From Deinococcus marmoris (GTDB lineage Bacteria > Deinococcota > Deinococci > Deinococcales > Deinococcaceae), in assembly GCF_001949125.1 (NCBI RefSeq), contig NZ_MSTI01000165.1, positions 1 through 22,750 on the forward strand: a stretch of DNA of 22,750 nt, given 5' to 3'. Both the position numbers and the translations under genes were made by a program. Below, piece by piece: positions 14,039 to 22,438 of this stretch. The stretch's first letter is position 1; every line of letters starts with the position of its first letter. A model generated the notes under the pieces. It worked only from the letters and a program-made list of their open reading frames with translations. It was not told the DNA's origin and did not search any database.

Positions 14039-16027
14039 CTACTGTCCCGCTCCAAGGCCGACAATCAGCGTGAGTGGGGTGTTGCTGTCCACCTTGGCCG
14101 CCCGCGAAATGGACTGGGTGGCCCTGGGAAGCGCAAAGGTCTCACCGACGCCGCCCGCCAGGATTTGCCACAGCGGGGGCAGGGCATTTGAAGCAATCGC
14201 CGCCCCGTCGCCAATCGCAATCTTGTGGCCGTTGCCAGCGTTCGCCGTGAGGGCCGACTGAACGGCCCCTTGCAGGGCGTTGGCACCGTTCTGAGCCGCG
14301 TCGAGCGCCAAGGTGGGGGCAATCGGCTCAATGCGCGCCGGAACACCCTGGGTCAGGTTCTTGCCTTCCACCGAGTACGCCAGGGCGTCAATCTCAAAGA
14401 CCTGGCCCCCTGCGTCGATGTAGCGCCGGAAGGTCATGTCCACGCGGGCCAGTTGACCGTTAATCGTGCCGACGCCGACGAAGGAACCGCCGTCCGCCGT
14501 GACCACCACCACCGGGACCGAGCCGCCGGTCAGTGCGTACACCGCCGTCACCAGCCGCACCGGCACCTGCTGGAGATTCTTATACGGTCCCAGCGCGCCC
14601 AGTCTGGAGGCCGCATTGGTGGCCGTCCCACCGAAGGGCGTTTCAGCCGGGACGGTGTTCTGCGCGGTCACGTCACCGCTTCCTGATGCTGATGAATCCA
14701 CTCCTCCAAAGGTCAGTCCCTCGCCCGCAACTGGAGCCGCACTTTGTGCTGGAGCCGCCGTACTGGTCACTGCTTCAAGTGACGCCTGGGGAGTCTCTGG
14801 ACGTTCACGCTCGTAAATCAGTCCGCTGGACGCCCGGCGTGTGGGAGGAGCGTAGGCCACCGGCGCTGCGTTCCCCGACGGGGCAGATTGATTGATGTCT
14901 GAACCGAACGACGCATCTTGATTGAGAGTGGGAGCGGGTGCAGCAGTCTGGGAGGATGCTTGAGGTGCGCCCTGCGCTGTAGGCCGGGGCGTGGCCTGTA
15001 CCGCTGTCTGAGGCGCGGCCTCCACAGCAAATGGAGCTGGACTTGTCGCAGCCAGGGCGGGAGCTGGAGCAACGGGCGTGGGTTCCTCTGGCACGGAGGG
15101 TGGGGGTTCGTAGGCGATGGGAGCAGGCGGCGGGGGTTCATCAGCGGTTGGGGCAGGCGGTGGAGCCGCCTGCTGAGTGGGGATGGTGCTTCCAAAACTC
15201 TGAGCAGGACTCGCGGCGACGGGACGGTACACATCGCTCACAGGGGGCGTGGGCAAGCTGGACACCGGAGGAGCGAGAACAACTGGAGGCGTGATGGTGA
15301 CGCCTTTACTCCTTCCACTTTTGGGAGCCGCGTCACCAGCGCCCTGCTCACCCGCAAAGGCCGTCAGGTTGTCTTTGCCCTTCGGCTTGACCGGGCGGCT
15401 CCCACCCTTCCCACCTTCAGTGCCAGCCCCGGCCCCAGCATCCGTGCCAGAAGCTTGAGCAACCAGGCCAGTCTCTCCAACGCCAGAGTTCCTTGAAGTG
15501 CCCGGCGTGATCTTGGCGTCCTTCGGCTTGGCGTAACTTTTCCTTGCTGTCTGTAATGTTGGAACACCCTGAAGACCAGCAGCCTGACTTGTTGGGCGCG
15601 ATAGAAAGTACATCAGTGGGGCAATTCCCAGTAATAAAGCCGTTAGGCCATAAAGAGGAGCCTTTTTCTTGTCGTAGACGAAGCCCTGCCCTTCCCGCCG
15701 CATCAAAGCTGAGCGTTTGGCATTTCGCCTACGGTTCCGGCCTGCTGAAGCACTGGCGGATGGCAGGTTGCCTTGATCTTTGAACGCCCTCATTTTTCTT
15801 GAGAGTTCGGCGGACAGCGCGGGATCTTTACCAGTCAACCTGTGCAAAAAGTTAGGAAAATCTGGAGATTCTGGAGCGGGAATATCTTCTGGTTCAAATC
15901 CTAATTCAGAAAGTTTCATCTGGTGGCTCTGAATAACCGTGTCCCATGTCTCATTTACATGAGAATTACGAGGAGAAGCCGTTTCGATGGCCTGTGTTGG
16001 GACTGCCTCTAATGGACTATCTGTCAT
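14039..16027 (-). CDS. virB10: VirB10/TrbI-like envelope-spanning secretion protein, 662 aa
   Basis: The layout is that of VirB10: a cytoplasmic N-terminus (1-122), one membrane span (about 123-143, LYGLTALLLGIAPLMYFLSR), a very long Pro/Ala/Thr-rich linker (about 150-470, with runs such as PPPAPTADEPPPPAP) and a C-terminal domain (about 475-662). The latter begins QQVPVRLVTAVYALTGGSVP, then VGVGTINGQLARVDMTFRRY, corresponding to the TrbI/VirB10/DotG beta-barrel start where a polar exopeptide strand is followed by a 'G-x-xx' turn. The usual G-R-Y-D-S motif and the antenna helices are not obvious, so the outer-membrane channel part is divergent. VirB10 links the inner-membrane ATPases to the outer pore. 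It is transcribed away from the other genes. Confidence 0.72.
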   Translation of the reverse strand: MTDSPLEAVPTQAIETASPRNSHVNETWDTVIQSHQMKLSELGFEPEDIPAPESPDFPNFLHRLTGKDPALSAELSRKMRAFKDQGNLPSASASAGRNRRRNAKRSALMRREGQGFVYDKKKAPLYGLTALLLGIAPLMYFLSRPTSQAAGLQGVPTLQTARKSYAKPKDAKITPGTSRNSGVGETGLVAQASGTDAGAGAGTEGGKGGSRPVKPKGKDNLTAFAGEQGAGDAAPKSGRSKGVTITPPVVLAPPVSSLPTPPVSDVYRPVAASPAQSFGSTIPTQQAAPPPAPTADEPPPPAPIAYEPPPSVPEEPTPVAPAPALAATSPAPFAVEAAPQTAVQATPRPTAQGAPQASSQTAAPAPTLNQDASFGSDINQSAPSGNAAPVAYAPPTRRASSGLIYERERPETPQASLEAVTSTAAPAQSAAPVAGEGLTFGGVDSSASGSGDVTAQNTVPAETPFGGTATNAASRLGALGPYKNLQQVPVRLVTAVYALTGGSVPVVVVTADGGSFVGVGTINGQLARVDMTFRRYIDAGGQVFEIDALAYSVEGKNLTQGVPARIEPIAPTLALDAAQNGANALQGAVQSALTANAGNGHKIAIGDGAAIASNALPPLWQILAGGVGETFALPRATQSISRAAKVDSNTPLTLIVGLGAGQ

Positions 16028-16111
16028 ATAAATATCTTATCATAAATATAATCTGTGCTAAAGTTTAAAGGCAGTCATACAAGTGTATAGATTGCCAGGA
16101 GGACACCAAGA
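16028..16111. promoter_or_regulatory. AT-rich divergent promoter region of the secretion cluster
   Basis: This 84-bp gap must drive both the virB10 and virB2 transcripts. Rightward, TATAGA (16086-16091) is a plausible -10, with TTTAAA (16064-16069) 16 bp upstream. Leftward, TATGAT-like sequences within 16030-16050 could act as -10, also with TTTAAA. ATACA-ag-TGTAT (16077-16088) is a palindrome overlapping the rightward -10 and a possible operator. A strong AGGAGG precedes the virB2 ATG. Confidence 0.55.
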
Positions 16112-16516
16112 ATGCTTGAAACCGCGCAGACTGCCCCCGCATTGCTCACCGGGAGGAGCGATAGCGCCCTCTCAGCTCAGCCCGCCCTCCTGACCGTTCG
16201 CACTCAGATTGCCCTGCTGGCCATCGTTGTGGCACTCGCCGTTTCGTTTGGCGCAGCCCAGGACTTCACGAAGATCACGAACTTGGCGTGCGGGCTGGTC
16301 ACCAAGTTGTCAGCACCTGTCCTCCTCGGCGCTGCTGGAACCATCGTCGTTCTGATGTTCGGCTGGAACAAACTTATGGGCGAGCAAAACGCTTTCCAGA
16401 GCCTTAAAAACGGCGTCATCGGGGGCATCATCATCCTGGCTGCCGGCACCATTGCTACCGCGCTTTTTGGTTCAGGCTGCACCGTCGCCGTTCCCCCCGT
16501 TCTCCCCATCCCATAA
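16112..16516 (+). CDS. virB2: VirB2/TrbC-like pilin, 134 aa
   Basis: A strong AGGAGG ribosome site (16097-16102) precedes ATG 16112. The protein fits the TrbC/VirB2 major pilin pattern: a long N-terminal leader, a signal-like span (about 31-49, TQIALLAIVVALAVSFGAAQ), then two hydrophobic helices (about 64-84 and 101-121) joined by a short polar loop, WNKLMGEQNAFQSLKN. Cys60 and Cys123 lie at the ends of the mature part and could form a disulphide. VirB2 polymerises into the transfer pilus. It is the first gene of the rightward operon; virB3 starts 12 bp later. Confidence 0.82.
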   Translation: MLETAQTAPALLTGRSDSALSAQPALLTVRTQIALLAIVVALAVSFGAAQDFTKITNLACGLVTKLSAPVLLGAAGTIVVLMFGWNKLMGEQNAFQSLKNGVIGGIIILAAGTIATALFGSGCTVAVPPVLPIP

Positions 16517-16528
16517 GGAAAAATTGAG

Positions 16529-17011
16529 ATGACCGGACGAGAGGCCACTCCAAAACAAGACCACCCACTCCGCCACACTTGTTATCTGACGAATGCACGG
16601 ATTGGATTTGTTTCCTTTCTCGATCTTTCTGATCTTGTGGCGCTTGGCCTCGCTTTCTACTTGTCCGGTCAAATTGCCAATAAGGTGATTCCCAATCCGA
16701 CAATGCGCCTGCTGTTCATTCTTCTCTGCACGGTTGCGGCGTGGTTTATCAATTTTGCCATTAAGAAGCGGCTCTATCCGTATCCGAAGTTCGTCGAGTT
16801 CTTCTTGAACTGGTGGCTCAATGGCGTTGACTATTACGTTCCAGACGTTGATACAAACACAGTCCCTCTGATCGTCACCCGTGAAATGACCATCGGCCAC
16901 TCTTTTGACCAGATTGAAAAGCAGGTGGTACGAGAGATGGCAAGGACAAGAAGGCTAGAGAGGAGAACCCGCCGTGTTCGGAAAGCGAAAACAAAAGAAC
17001 AATCTCGGTGA
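16529..17011 (+). CDS. virB3: VirB3-like inner-membrane protein, 160 aa
   Basis: ATG 16529 follows an AAGGA site. Two hydrophobic spans (about 33-52, LSDLVALGLAFYLSGQIANK, and 59-78, MRLLFILLCTVAAWFINFAI) after a short polar N-terminus, together with the position between pilin and VirB4, fit VirB3/TrbD, which works with VirB4 at the inner membrane. It is longer than most VirB3 proteins (about 100 aa) because of a C-terminal extension of about 80 residues that ends in a very basic stretch (RRLERRTRRVRKAKTK). The end overlaps the virB4 start by 38 bp. Confidence 0.7.
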   Translation: MTGREATPKQDHPLRHTCYLTNARIGFVSFLDLSDLVALGLAFYLSGQIANKVIPNPTMRLLFILLCTVAAWFINFAIKKRLYPYPKFVEFFLNWWLNGVDYYVPDVDTNTVPLIVTREMTIGHSFDQIEKQVVREMARTRRLERRTRRVRKAKTKEQSR

Positions 17012-19514
17012 AGGCAAATCCTCTTTCGGGAGGGTGTTGCCGTACTGGGATCTTTACAGGGATGTGCTGGTCCTGACCGATGGAAGGCTAATGTACGGCT
17101 TTTATTTTGAACCGCCCACGCACATCCACTTCACCCCTGACAATTTGTTACGCCGAAGTGCCCGCCTCAAGGCGGTGTTTGACCTGGCCATTCCCGACGG
17201 CGAGACCATGACCACCTACACCAGTCTGCGGGGCGCGCATGAAGACGCCGTTGCAGATACCCGCCGGTACGCCGACGCCTGCCCGGACCCCGTGATTCGG
17301 GAGCTGACCCACGCCCGCGCCGCCCTGCTTGAAAGCAAGATCAGCAGAGGGGAGGTCTCCGACTGGCGCTTTTTCGCCACGGTGACGGTCACGCCATCCA
17401 GAGAGGACCGCTTCACGGCAGAGACGGCCCCCAGTGCCAGAGAAATTGAGGACGCTGTGAACAATGCGCTCTCACTTCAGGCCGGGACAGTGGCCCAGAT
17501 GAACGCCAGCGGCTTCCGGGCCACGGCGATGAAGCAGCAAGACGTGTTCGACGAGTGCTTTCTGTACCTCAATCCCGGTTGGCCTACTGCACCTGCCTTT
17601 GTTCCCCAGGAGGAGCGGTCCATCAGCAGTAGCCGCCGGGGCCTGCCGGACCAGCAGACCCTGATGCGCCAGCTCACGGCCAGCGTGGGGAGCAACCTGG
17701 ACGCCGGGTACTACGCCGCTGGAGACCGCTACGTGGACGTGCTGAGCGTCAGCCGCCTGCCGGAATACACCGAGACGGGCTACCTGCGGAGCATCACTGA
17801 AGACCTGCACGGCACCTATTACGTGGTGGTGCAGGCCCAGCGCGAAAGTGATTACGACGTGTCCAATGAGCTGGAGAAGAAGAAAAACGATCTATGGACG
17901 CGTGTGCGTTCGCCCGGCGTGATTCCCAACGGCAAGGCCGTCAACCTGTTGGAACAGATTGAGATGGCCCAGCGGTTGGAGGGTCTGGAGTCCCGCTTTA
18001 AGGCGGCGGTCTCCGTAGTGCTGGTGGCCGGGACCAAAGACGAGCTGGACACCATGAAGCGCAAGGCCAGGGGAAATATGTCACGCCTGCGCGCGGGCCT
18101 GCCGATCACTTACGGTTTTCAGGCCGAGGCCCAGTATTTCTCTCTTGCGCCGTTTGCCGGGGGCTTCAGCGGATTCCAGTTCAGCCCGTACACCAGCAAC
18201 GTGGTAGACATTTTCCCCCCAGTCAGCCCCTGGAAGGGGTTCGACGAGGGCGCGATCACCTACCAGAACCGCGACAAATCACTGATCCGGTTTGATCTGT
18301 TCACGAAAAGCACCATCACGGCGCACTTTTGCGTCTTTGCCCCCACCGGGAGCGGGAAGACCGTGCTGGTGCAGTCGCTTTACAACGCCGAACTGGCCAG
18401 GTACCCGGACGCGGTGTTGCTCGTGACCGACGCCAAGCAGGACTTCGAGTCGTTCTTCAAATCCATTCAGGACTCGCAGATCATCAAGTTTGGGTATGAC
18501 TCAGAAACCCGCCTGAATGTCTTTGATCTGGAGGAGGGGGCCACCCTTCCAGACGGCGACAAGCTGGCCTCCCTGATGTCCTTTGTGCGGATCTTCGTCG
18601 AGCCGCCCGTGAACGACCTGCGCGAGAAGGGCTATGAGGACGTGGCGATCATTGAAGGCATCATGGCCATCTACGTTCAGTTCGCCCAGGAGGACCGCAC
18701 GCCGCAAATGAAAGACCTGTACCGGATGCTGACCATCATCGAGAACTACACCGACGATGGCCGCCGCATGGAACCCCAGGTGATAGACGCCGCGCGCAGC
18801 GCCGCCGTGCGCCTGCGAAAAGCCCTCGGCTCCAGCCCGGTTGCCCCGTTCGTGGACTGCCAGAGCAACGTGAGCCTCCAGGCCCGCCGACTGTACTTTT
18901 CCATCTACGGCATTCCAGAAGACGATGAATTGATGAAGCGGGTGGCCAATCACATCATTAAAAACGCCATGTGGTCTGTCGCCAAGAAGTACGAGCGCGG
19001 CATCAAGAAATTCGTGTTCATGGACGAGTTCGAGAACCAGGTGCAGACCGAGGATGAATTGGACGCCGTGAAACGGATGCTCCGGGTGTTCCGTTCCTTT
19101 GGGGTGTCCTTTGGCATGGGGACGCAGTCTGCGACGGCCTCAGCGCACTTTGGCGACCTGCGGGACAGTTTCTCGCACCTGTTCATTGGGCGCTACAGCA
19201 AGGACGTGGCCAGGGACGTGGTGCGGGTGCTGAGCCTGCCCGAAGTCATGGAGGAAATCTTGCCCACCCTGAACAACGTCGTGGGCCAGTACAGCGAGTT
19301 CGCCCTCCTCGTGCAGGCCAGTGGAGAGGCGGGCGGGGCCGGAACGCGGGTGGGCGACGTGATCCAGGTGCAGGAAAGCAAGCTGGCCCTGTGGATGTTC
19401 AACAGTGGCAACGACGAGGTTGCGGAGAAGGTGCCGTACATCGAGCGCGCGGGTGGAGACGTTTTGAAGGGTGTCAAGCATCTCGTGCTGGACAAATTTG
19501 GAGGCTACCTATGA
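16974..19514 (+). CDS. virB4: VirB4/TrbE-family secretion ATPase, 846 aa
   Basis: The GTG start at 16974 has AGGAG upstream within virB3. The N-terminal half is the CagE/TrbE/VirB4 domain (DLYRDVLVLTDGRLMYGFYF; RFKAAVSVVLVAGTKDELDT). The ATPase half carries Walker A PTGSGKT (residues 457-463) and Walker B FVFMDEFEN (about 680-688, Asp684 and Glu685), followed by RMLRVFRSFGVSFGMGTQSA, the conserved arginine/glutamine region. VirB4 is the universal ATPase of type IV secretion, powering pilus assembly and substrate transfer at the inner membrane. All catalytic motifs are intact and the length is normal, so the protein should be functional. Its TGA overlaps the next ATG (ATGA). Confidence 0.96.
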   Translation: MFGKRKQKNNLGEGKSSFGRVLPYWDLYRDVLVLTDGRLMYGFYFEPPTHIHFTPDNLLRRSARLKAVFDLAIPDGETMTTYTSLRGAHEDAVADTRRYADACPDPVIRELTHARAALLESKISRGEVSDWRFFATVTVTPSREDRFTAETAPSAREIEDAVNNALSLQAGTVAQMNASGFRATAMKQQDVFDECFLYLNPGWPTAPAFVPQEERSISSSRRGLPDQQTLMRQLTASVGSNLDAGYYAAGDRYVDVLSVSRLPEYTETGYLRSITEDLHGTYYVVVQAQRESDYDVSNELEKKKNDLWTRVRSPGVIPNGKAVNLLEQIEMAQRLEGLESRFKAAVSVVLVAGTKDELDTMKRKARGNMSRLRAGLPITYGFQAEAQYFSLAPFAGGFSGFQFSPYTSNVVDIFPPVSPWKGFDEGAITYQNRDKSLIRFDLFTKSTITAHFCVFAPTGSGKTVLVQSLYNAELARYPDAVLLVTDAKQDFESFFKSIQDSQIIKFGYDSETRLNVFDLEEGATLPDGDKLASLMSFVRIFVEPPVNDLREKGYEDVAIIEGIMAIYVQFAQEDRTPQMKDLYRMLTIIENYTDDGRRMEPQVIDAARSAAVRLRKALGSSPVAPFVDCQSNVSLQARRLYFSIYGIPEDDELMKRVANHIIKNAMWSVAKKYERGIKKFVFMDEFENQVQTEDELDAVKRMLRVFRSFGVSFGMGTQSATASAHFGDLRDSFSHLFIGRYSKDVARDVVRVLSLPEVMEEILPTLNNVVGQYSEFALLVQASGEAGGAGTRVGDVIQVQESKLALWMFNSGNDEVAEKVPYIERAGGDVLKGVKHLVLDKFGGYL

Positions 19515-20551
19515 GCAACAGGGCGATCTTGACCGCAGTGACCGTGGGACTGCTGGGCAGCACGGCCAGCGCCGCCAACGGCTGGGACAACCTGGGTGGC
19601 GTCTTGCAGCAGGCATGTGGGGCGGCCAACGGCAATGTTCAGGGTATTGGTGTCATCAACACCGGGAAGTTTGGGGAAAAGATGCAGTGGCTGTGCCAGT
19701 TGCAAAGCATCCACGGCTTTATCAACAACAAACTTCTGAACGGCGACTGGGAAGGCTTTGCCAGGGATGTGGCCGGAAAGTACATGGGCCAGCTCGCCAA
19801 CTATGCCGGGGAGAACATGGGCAATCTCGGCGGTCTGAATGACGTGCTGGAAAAGCTGAACAACGGCATGGAAACCAGCTACGGCGAATTCAGACAGGCG
19901 CTCTACGGTTCGGCCATCAAGAGCATTGGCCCTGGCAAATCCTTGAACGCGAACTACGCTGATGGCAGTGTCGGATCGGTTGCAGACCAGGCCATTGCCA
20001 GCAACCCTTCCCTGGCCCTGGCAAACGGCGTGGCGCGGGTCAGCGACGCCATGAACGCGGCCCGTGGGGTTCAGAACGCTTACAAGGCGCAGAAGATCCA
20101 GAAACAGACCACGGACGCGCTGGAGGCCAACACCGCTCAGGCCATGAACACCGCGACGAACGTGATTGGCACGCCAACCAAGAAAGGTCTGGTGGACAAG
20201 TACACCGAGGACGCGGCCTCGGCCATCAGCTCAAGAGAAGTCGGCGAAGTGCTGGTGCAGATCACAGGCGAGGCCATGAAACAGGAGGCCACCATGTCGG
20301 TGGCGCTCCTGAATCAGTTGTCCGAAGTCGCCCAGCAGCAGGTGATGACCAACACCCAATTGATGCTGGAAAGCCAGAACCGCGAGCAGGAAATCATTCG
20401 CAACGAGGAAAAATTCAAGGCGGAGGTTGAACAGATGGTGGCCGACAATAAAGCGGAGGCGGCTGAGTATCAGCGCGAGATCAAAGCTGCTTACAGCAAT
20501 ATGTCTTCGATCATCGGTTCTGAAATCAAGCTGGACCCTGTGGGGAATTGA
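19511..20551 (+). CDS. VirB5/TrbJ-like secreted coiled-coil protein, 346 aa
   Basis: ATG 19511 follows GGAGG and overlaps the virB4 stop. Residues 1-21 are a signal peptide (MSNRAILTAVTVGLLGSTAS, then AA). Two cysteines (CGAAN, about 36, and WLCQLQ, about 62) could form a disulphide. The body is Ala/Gln/Asn-rich and helical; residues about 250-335 (VGEVLVQITGEAMKQEATMS … NREQEIIRNEEKFKAEVEQM) form a long coiled coil. Position between VirB4 and VirB6 and this fold match VirB5/TrbJ, the pilus-tip or periplasmic component that meets recipient cells. Sequence similarity is weak, so the assignment is mostly from fold and order. Confidence 0.65.
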   Translation: MSNRAILTAVTVGLLGSTASAANGWDNLGGVLQQACGAANGNVQGIGVINTGKFGEKMQWLCQLQSIHGFINNKLLNGDWEGFARDVAGKYMGQLANYAGENMGNLGGLNDVLEKLNNGMETSYGEFRQALYGSAIKSIGPGKSLNANYADGSVGSVADQAIASNPSLALANGVARVSDAMNAARGVQNAYKAQKIQKQTTDALEANTAQAMNTATNVIGTPTKKGLVDKYTEDAASAISSREVGEVLVQITGEAMKQEATMSVALLNQLSEVAQQQVMTNTQLMLESQNREQEIIRNEEKFKAEVEQMVADNKAEAAEYQREIKAAYSNMSSIIGSEIKLDPVGN

Positions 20552-21756
20552 TGAAACTCTCTCGCCTTCTCGTTCCCTTGCTGTTCCTGGCTTTGATAGG
20601 TATGGCAGATGCGGGCACGTTTGACACCTACCAGAAAGTTTTTATGGGCAATCCTCTCGAAATGGTCAATGATCTCAATTTGAAATTGAAACAGTCGGGC
20701 ATTGGCCCGAACATTAAAAAGCTGGCGTCTGCTATCGCTGTTGCGGGATTCTTTTTTCAGCTTTGGAAAGGACTTGGGCGAAATAACTACAAAGAAATGC
20801 GCGCAACAATCATTCAGGCCGTCTGCGTCTCAATCATGCTCACCCTTGTCAGTGTTATTCATCAAGGTGTGATTATCTCATGGAATGCCACTTACACTGC
20901 TTCCAATGTGATGTTCACCAAAGACCTCAATAAAAAAATTGATGATGCTGGTACTCAAATGTCGAGTATGATTGGCACAGTTGCAGAAGTGGCGACTATG
21001 GGGACCACGGCAGCGGCCTACGGCGCTAAAGCTCTTGGCACAGGTGCTGCTCTTAAGAGCGGCACCAAAGTTCTCGCCAAAACGGGATCTCGTATTGGGG
21101 CTGGGGCTATTGCCCTCTCTGGATTTACCGTTATGTATGCCAGTATTATTGCTATTGCTGGGTTTATTGTTCTTGCTATAGGTTACGTATTGCCACTGGC
21201 GATTGCATTTACGATGTGGGAACAGACGACAGCGATTTGGGCCTGCGTCAGCAGTACGCTGGGAGCCATCATCGTTACGGCTATGATTCCCCTGCTGGCT
21301 TACAGTGCGATTGACCGGGCTTTTATCAAACCCGCCGAAGCCACCAAGGCATTTATCTCGCAGAGTGGATTTGCTGCCAATTGGGACCGTGCTGGAGCTG
21401 GACTTGTCGAGGAAGATTTTTACGAGCAGACCCGCCAAGAAATGGCCGCATGTAAAGCCAGAGCCGCGTCTGCCACAGATGGAGAAAGTGTGGACTGTAC
21501 CGATGAAAAGTCGGCAAATGTTATTGGTAGGGCATACAGCGCTGTTGCGGGAAATTTGGGTGGCTATCTTGACAGCTTTGTTGATATTGGCGCTCAGCTT
21601 CTTGATTCCATCAGTGGCGCGATTATGCAAATTGTCCTGTCAATTATTTATTTCCTTGCCGCCATGATTTTCATGGGTGCGGCAGTCAACTTTCTGACAA
21701 CAATCCTTGGTGGTGTTGCTTCCTATGCTGGAGCAGTCAGCAAGGGCGGCGGCTGA
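20551..21756 (+). CDS. virB6: VirB6/TrbL-like polytopic membrane protein, 401 aa
   Basis: ATG 20551 overlaps the previous stop (TGATG). A signal peptide (residues 1-21, ending MADAG) is followed by hydrophobic spans at about 50-68, 88-106, 175-225 (two helices, GAIALSGFTVMYASIIAIAG and FIVLAIGYVLPLAIAFTMW), 228-250, and 350-390 (IMQIVLSIIYFLAAMIFMGA). Loops contain a Cys pair (AACKAR, DCTDEK). Central MWEQTTAIWA lies where VirB6/TrbL proteins carry a conserved tryptophan. VirB6 forms the inner-membrane channel. From here to the right edge the DNA is clearly more AT-rich than the preceding two genes. Confidence 0.75.
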   Translation: MKLSRLLVPLLFLALIGMADAGTFDTYQKVFMGNPLEMVNDLNLKLKQSGIGPNIKKLASAIAVAGFFFQLWKGLGRNNYKEMRATIIQAVCVSIMLTLVSVIHQGVIISWNATYTASNVMFTKDLNKKIDDAGTQMSSMIGTVAEVATMGTTAAAYGAKALGTGAALKSGTKVLAKTGSRIGAGAIALSGFTVMYASIIAIAGFIVLAIGYVLPLAIAFTMWEQTTAIWACVSSTLGAIIVTAMIPLLAYSAIDRAFIKPAEATKAFISQSGFAANWDRAGAGLVEEDFYEQTRQEMAACKARAASATDGESVDCTDEKSANVIGRAYSAVAGNLGGYLDSFVDIGAQLLDSISGAIMQIVLSIIYFLAAMIFMGAAVNFLTTILGGVASYAGAVSKGGG

Positions 21757-21760
21757 TTCT

Positions 21761-22255
21761 ATGAGAAAGTGTCTTCTCATTCTTGCTGGATTGTGCAGCT
21801 CGGTATCCTCCGCCCAAAACGGCGAGTACGAAAGAATGCTGGAGGCGCTGGAAGTATCATCCCATGGACGTGTTTTGATCTTTGCGCCCACTATCTTTGA
21901 CATCAATCTTGCCAACAGTATCCGCCAAACTTATCTGGACAGAGTGCGGAATACCAAGGTCAAATTGGTTACGATTCAATATTATAATTACCTCGCAAAA
22001 AGCACCATTCTCTCTTTAGCAGTCATCAATGTTCCAATCTATGAAGTTCAAACGCCTGCTGGGGATGGAATTATCATTATTGATAATCAAGGGTGGAAAG
22101 GTAGAAACTTAGGCAAAGTTCCCAATCTGAATATGGAGCGCATGAGCGTTCAAGAAATTAACAACATGCTTCTCTGGTTCAATAAAGCCACAGGCAAGAA
22201 TACGCGGATTACGCAATACGAAGCCCTAGACAGATTAAAGCAGGTGCTGAAGTGA
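21761..22255 (+). CDS. Secreted protein, possibly degenerate PLD-like, 164 aa
   Basis: ATG 21761, four bases after the virB6 stop, encodes a signal peptide (MRKCLLILAGLCSSVSSAQN). The mature part has alternating strands and helices: RVLIFAPTIFDINLANSIRQ, then VKLVTIQYYNYLAKSTILSL, and VPIYEVQTPAGDGIIIIDNQ. The order strand 'VLIFAP', helix, strand 'VKLVTI', short 'VPIYEV' strand, and a closing 'GIIIIDNQG' strand is like a phospholipase D half-domain. The catalytic H-x-K-x-D is not present, so it would be inactive or only distantly related. The function in the secretion cluster is unknown. Confidence 0.6.
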   Translation: MRKCLLILAGLCSSVSSAQNGEYERMLEALEVSSHGRVLIFAPTIFDINLANSIRQTYLDRVRNTKVKLVTIQYYNYLAKSTILSLAVINVPIYEVQTPAGDGIIIIDNQGWKGRNLGKVPNLNMERMSVQEINNMLLWFNKATGKNTRITQYEALDRLKQVLK

Positions 22256-22438
22256 TAAATCAGGATTTGATTGACCGCACGATGGTTGGGAAAGTTGCTA
22301 GGCGTTTTGATTTTAAGTTCAGCGCCTACTATATTTTTCTGACCCTGCTCAACCTGGCCGCGCTCGCCCTGGCGATTTATGACGCCAAGGGGCTGCTGAT
22401 CCTCTTGATCACCATTGGATTTTCGTATCTGATTAGCG
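22252..22438 (+). pseudogene. Two-helix membrane protein of the cluster, truncated by IS66
   Basis: A GTG at 22252 overlaps the previous stop (GTGA). The native part (about 62 codons) is a polar N-terminus (MINQDLIDRTMVGKVARRFD) and two hydrophobic spans (AYYIFLTLLNLAALALAIYD and GLLILLITIGFSYLIS). At about 22433-22438 the frame passes into the antisense of the IS66 transposase and continues only to a stop at 22506, giving a foreign 21-residue tail. An N-terminal membrane anchor of this kind could belong to a VirB8-like or other inner-membrane component, but two spans argue against a plain VirB8. Confidence 0.65.

Noticed and set aside
20878..21630. 250-codon minus-strand frame
   Set aside because: Antisense to the virB6-like gene; Asn/Ser/Arg-rich with no domain.
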